A DNA stretch of 64,000 bases from an uncultured Flavobacteriaceae bacterium (GTDB lineage: Bacteria; Bacteroidota; Bacteroidia; Flavobacteriales; Flavobacteriaceae), in NCBI GenBank assembly GCA_937136455.1, contig CAKZOO010000179.1, positions 81,533 to 145,532 of the forward strand. Reading direction: 5' to 3'. Below are positions 62,688 to 64,000 of the stretch, in pieces. Under the pieces are notes generated by a model. That model saw nothing but the letters and a program-made list of their open reading frames with translations, ran no database searches and had not been told where the DNA came from. A program made the translations under genes and the position numbers. How positions within the stretch are numbered: the stretch's first letter is position 1; every line of letters begins with the position of its first letter.

Positions 62688-63803
62688 ATGATGTCAGAAA
62701 CACAATTAGTAGAAATAGATTGTCTAAAAGTTCAACAACCGATAGGTAATTTTTATATAGGAGTAATTGATTATACTGAATTGGAATTTATTTCAATGGT
62801 TGATGTTCGTAGATTAAAAAATGAAAAGAGAGAAGTAGAGGAGTATATTGGTATTCAACGTCCATTAAGTGAAAAGCGTGAAAAGGAAATAGGTAAATAT
62901 GTTAACTTAATAGACGCCACTTTTCCTACTAGCATTATTTTAGCTATTGATGCAAAATATGCTATTTATGATGAGAAAAATAAAGTTTTAAAAATTGATC
63001 GAAAATCTGATGTAGCTAAGGTGTTAGATGGGCAGCACCGAATAGCAGGTTTAAATAACTGCACCTTATCTGGAGAGAAGTTTCAATTAAATGTCACGAT
63101 ATTTATTGATATGGAGTTAGAAGATCAAGCATTAGTATTCTCAACCATTAATAAATCGCATACGAAGGTTAATAAATCCTTAACCTATGACCTTTATGAA
63201 TTTGCAACAACTAGAAGCCCACAAAGAACTGCACATAATATAGCAAGGGCTCTTAATCAAAAAGAGGGAAGCCCGTTTAAAGATAAACTAAAGATATTAG
63301 GAGTTGCGAATGACAAAGAAAAGGAAACTATTACTCAAGCAACTTTTGTAGAAGCTTTGATTCGTTATATAACGAAAGATAAAATGTTGGATCGAGATGC
63401 TTATAAGAGAGATAACATCCCTGAAAAATATTCTGTTGCAGAAAACAATAAGTATTTTTTAAGAACTATGTTTTTAGAAGAGAGAGACTCGGAGATAGCT
63501 CAAATAGTTTTGAATTACTTTTATGCAGTTGAAAATAAATGGCCTAATGCTTGGAAAGAAGTTGAAACCAAAATGATATTAAATAAATCAACAGGATTTC
63601 TTGCATTGATGAAGTTTTTTAGAAATGCGTATCAAAGCTTTAATAAACCAAATTATGTAATTAGCAAAGAAGAATTTAGTTCTTTATTTGAACGTATAGA
63701 TATTGATCAAACTACATTTAACAGAGATGTTTATGTTCCCGGATCAAGTGGACAAGGACTTCTTTATAGGGAATTACTTGAAAAAAGTGAATTATCAGAA
63801 TAG
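62688..63803 (+). CDS. DGQHR-domain protein (DndB-like), without dnd partners
   Basis: A 371-residue protein with DGQHR at 114-118 in VLDGQHRIAGL, flanked by FINKS-type blocks (ALVFSTINKSHTKVNKSL). DGQHR proteins include DndB, a regulator in DNA phosphorothioation; the motif belongs to a ParB/sulfiredoxin-like fold. Neither dndC, dndD nor dndE is in the window, so the label DndB would be misleading. It follows the membrane protein by 7 bases. A second ATG at 62691 is equivalent. The task is unknown, perhaps sensing or marking DNA or another nucleotide ligand. Confidence 0.82.
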   Translation: MMSETQLVEIDCLKVQQPIGNFYIGVIDYTELEFISMVDVRRLKNEKREVEEYIGIQRPLSEKREKEIGKYVNLIDATFPTSIILAIDAKYAIYDEKNKVLKIDRKSDVAKVLDGQHRIAGLNNCTLSGEKFQLNVTIFIDMELEDQALVFSTINKSHTKVNKSLTYDLYEFATTRSPQRTAHNIARALNQKEGSPFKDKLKILGVANDKEKETITQATFVEALIRYITKDKMLDRDAYKRDNIPEKYSVAENNKYFLRTMFLEERDSEIAQIVLNYFYAVENKWPNAWKEVETKMILNKSTGFLALMKFFRNAYQSFNKPNYVISKEEFSSLFERIDIDQTTFNRDVYVPGSSGQGLLYRELLEKSELSE

Positions 63804-64000
63804 GTATCGGGAGAGAGTAGATAATATGCTTTATAATTATAAACGATAAACCTCTTAAATAAACAACTTACAATTTTTTGTTCTATAATTTATATTATGT
63901 AAAATAGAGTTTTTCAATACATCTAATTTTCTATCCCCTATATGAGGTGCTTCAGATTATTTTTTTAAATTTAGCCTGTGTTAAAAATAACGGCCTTCAT
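63804..64000. other. Terminal gap without a recognisable gene
   Basis: 197 bases, very A+T-rich, between the DGQHR gene and the window end. No frame of useful length, no strong hairpin with a T-run, and no tRNA. A minus-strand ATG at the last bases meets a stop after nine codons. Confidence 0.5.

Larger units (their letters stand above)
56335..64000. other. Accessory island with restriction-modification and candidate defence genes
   Basis: All seven genes here are plus-strand and none belongs to core metabolism. Rows counted by eye drop to 14 G+C per 60 bases (57661-57720 and 61501-61560) versus 21 of 60 in the his genes (41041-41100). The left border is the terminator at 56298-56334; the right border is not reached. 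No integrase, transposase, tRNA or direct-repeat attachment site was found, so the means of insertion is unknown. Confidence 0.7.

Noticed and set aside
62688..63803. A DNA phosphorothioation (dnd) system
   Set aside because: Only the DGQHR protein is present; no cysteine desulfurase, DndC, DndD or DndE lies in the window, although genes beyond 64000 cannot be excluded.
63972..64000. Minus-strand gene starting at the window edge
   Set aside because: The frame from the ATG complementary to 63998-64000 meets a stop after nine codons.

Overview
The window looks like about 56 kb of core chromosome from a low-G+C member of the Bacteroidota, most likely a marine Flavobacteriaceae, followed by about 7.7 kb of defence-type accessory DNA. 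Evidence for the lineage: an lpxC-fabZ gene fusion between lpxD and lpxA, the type IX secretion regulator PorX, a bifunctional hisB, few Shine-Dalgarno sequences, and repeated promoters of the Bacteroidota form TTG-N19-TAnnTTTG. No tRNA, rRNA, CRISPR array, integrase or transposase was found, and no gap between genes exceeds about 300 bases.

Layout. 1-8.5 kb: end of an ECF sigma factor gene, an endonuclease III lacking Fe-S cysteines, a Bcp peroxiredoxin, a PhnP-like hydrolase, an esterase, a dihydroorotase-like protein without metal ligands, and a secreted GDSL esterase plus S10 peptidase. 8.5-13.3 kb: DUF2400/TIGR02757, a LolD-like ABC ATPase, serA-serC and a LuxC-like acyl-CoA reductase, divergent from a dicluster ferredoxin. 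13.8-21 kb: ychF, topoisomerase IV parE-parC, a lipoprotein, TerC and an HTH regulator. 21.4-29 kb: an M14 peptidase, Lrp/AsnC, aroB, proline dehydrogenase, alanine dehydrogenase, tsaE and porX. 29-36.7 kb: HD phosphohydrolase, lpxD, lpxC-fabZ, lpxA and efp (outer-membrane lipid A synthesis), then sucD, fabG and a prohibitin-like protein. 36.7-43.9 kb: a complete histidine operon hisG-D-C-B-H-A-F-IE, preceded by a leader peptide MKKIHSHHHIVNYFQTR and a terminator/antiterminator pair, which is a classical attenuator. 43.9-56.3 kb: DUF2461, truA, an M19 dipeptidase, an SF2 helicase, a glycosyltransferase, menB, a serine hydrolase, a PGRP-like amidase, a second M14 peptidase, and a divergent PepSY-like/4Fe-4S membrane protein pair.

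56.3-64 kb is a defence-type island, all on the plus strand. It begins after a strong terminator and a G-rich tract. The first part holds a HEPN-like protein, a DUF91/DUF5655 PD-(D/E)XK nuclease and an MmeI-type single-chain restriction-modification enzyme. The second part is a tight four-gene cassette: a small HTH protein, a Dam-family adenine methyltransferase, a four-helix membrane protein and a DGQHR (DndB-like) protein without any other dnd gene. This cassette is my best candidate for an undescribed system. The modifying enzyme, regulator, membrane protein and DGQHR protein are read from the sequence; the idea that they act together is inferred from spacing and overlap.

The core is very compact. 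Five convergent gene pairs overlap by their stop codons, and the histidine genes overlap by 1-4 bases.
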